From Sipunculus nudus (lineage: Eukaryota > Annelida > Sipuncula > Golfingiida > Sipunculidae): a DNA stretch of 64,000 nucleotides. The notes under the pieces were generated by a model. The model worked only from the letters and a program-made list of their open reading frames with translations. It ran no database searches and was not told the origin of the DNA. Of this stretch, positions 62,844 through 64,000 are shown piece by piece. Numbering within the stretch: position 1 is the stretch's first letter; each line of letters begins with the position of its first letter. Where the stretch lies: positions 73,876,624 to 73,940,623 of the forward strand of contig CM049308.1 in the NCBI GenBank assembly GCA_026874595.1, in the 5' to 3' direction. The translations under genes and the position numbers were made by a program.

Positions 62844-64000
62844 CGGAATAAACCTCTTTAAGGTAAGAAACTTTGAATTAAGTAATTATTTAGCAAAGGT
62901 AAACGGGCTTATGAAAGTATGCACTAACCAGACGAACTTGATTTTGCATCCGAAAATGCACGAAGCGCCCTATTTATCAAGTGCAAAACTTAGAGTAACG
63001 TCTAACATTAACTATAACGTGGCATTGAAACCAAAGGTGAAGATGACGTTAATGGTGACATCTGACGATAATAAATATTGACAATGACAACACAGAATGG
63101 TATAATTAAGGACATGATTAAAAAACCGTTATACATATTGATGAAGACTGTGTATAATCCAAAAGGTGTATTTGCGAATGTTATTAGCGAATCCAACAGT
63201 TCAGTTAAGTAAGTTATACTGTTTGGTCTATTTTTGTGACAAACTTTGGTTTAAAGTGACCTAATGTCAGAAAATAAATTTGACCAGGCTACAGCGCAAT
63301 AGTTGTGCTGATAAGTTCAGCAATTAAAGGACGAGTTCTCTAGAAAATGAATCAATTTGAGGAATTCATATTTCGCTGCTTTCCACAAAATGTGAAACTA
63401 ATTCCCTGAAAACGGGTTAAGTATTATCCTGCTTACGAGCACTTGCATGATGCCTAAGGACCACTGTAACTTGATCTTAAGAGCAAAAGTCAAGGTCATG
63501 ACTAAAACAGTATTTGTTTATGGTTTGATGTAAACACAGAAACCAAGGACGCTGTTTGATCTAGTTGTATCATGGCAAAATTGGGTCACAGTGAATTCAT
63601 TTAGAAAAATGATGTTGTTTTGCAATAGGGAAATACAAATATATAAGAACAGTAAAATTGTATTCCCAGACACAATTAATTAAATGCATACCTTGGTGCA
63701 TAAGGTCATCATTGAAGTTACTGAAATATTTTGAAAAAAAAGTATGTTTCATATATTAAGTTAAATGCATTTCTCAAATAAGTTTTATACAAATATATTG
63801 CCAAATTGAAATAAGGATACCAATATGGAATAGGTTAAAGTGTATGTGTTAGAGAGAGAGAGAGAGAGAGAGCCGGGGGGGGGGGGAATCTAATCTTGGA
63901 AAATATATGTTTTCCTTTCAGAGAGAAACTTGGTACATGTGTCAATGTTTTATTTACAATAACTAAGCTGTCTGGAATATCGGTTAAACTCCTGCATCTG
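62217..64000. other. Intergenic sequence at the window end
   Basis: No gene recognised. Contains (TA)n at 62799-62842 and an (AG)n tract at 63851-63872 followed by G12 at 63875-63886. Confidence 0.5.

Overview
The window is eukaryotic, AT-rich nuclear DNA with long introns, GT-AG splice sites and dense small non-autonomous repeats. The repeat families look molluscan: several have terminal hairpins, CGTCCGTC-rich leaders and tandem cores, like the pearl/HINE (Helentron-associated) elements described from bivalves. A bivalve is the most likely source; I cannot name the genus.

There are two real genes, arranged tail to tail. On the + strand, 5098-21734 carries all but the first exon(s) of a glycogen phosphorylase: 15 constitutive or alternative coding positions giving about 738 residues, ending in a stop at 21732-21734. 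The N-terminal part (regulatory serine segment) must lie upstream of the window. Position 5 exists as two intact 93-bp versions (9937-10029 and 10690-10782) that encode the same 31-residue segment, so they look like mutually exclusive exons.

On the - strand, 59684 down to 33101, I could chain 31 exons with matching phases into one 1163-residue reading frame. It encodes a two-pore-channel (TPC) family cation channel: two six-helix repeats, a linker with one canonical EF-hand loop, and an unusually long C-terminal tail that contains an SH3 domain. The first selectivity filter carries a glutamate, the second differs from the usual VNN, and the second S4 helix has lost most of its positive charges. 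This channel with a built-in SH3 domain is the most unusual object in the window.

The rest is repeats. Four or five elements (1313-2773, 7541-8580, 27342-29290, 35912-36847, 61287-62216) are unrelated in most of their sequence but share one plan: 5' hairpin, CGTC-rich leader, 3-5 internal tandem units, inverted copy of the 5' end, small 3' hairpin and a CTAG-type end. Three of them share a perfect GGTGGCGCCACC palindrome (ten copies), and three carry AGGTCA direct repeats. Terminal-inverted-repeat elements lie at 3792-5078, 18844-19138, 38113-38600 and 45000-45196; minisatellites sit in phosphorylase introns at 11070-11660 and 14171-15000. The 21735-33100 interval between the genes and the 59685-64000 interval upstream of the channel contain UTR, repeats and otherwise nothing I recognise. 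The two genes have no visible functional connection beyond being neighbours.
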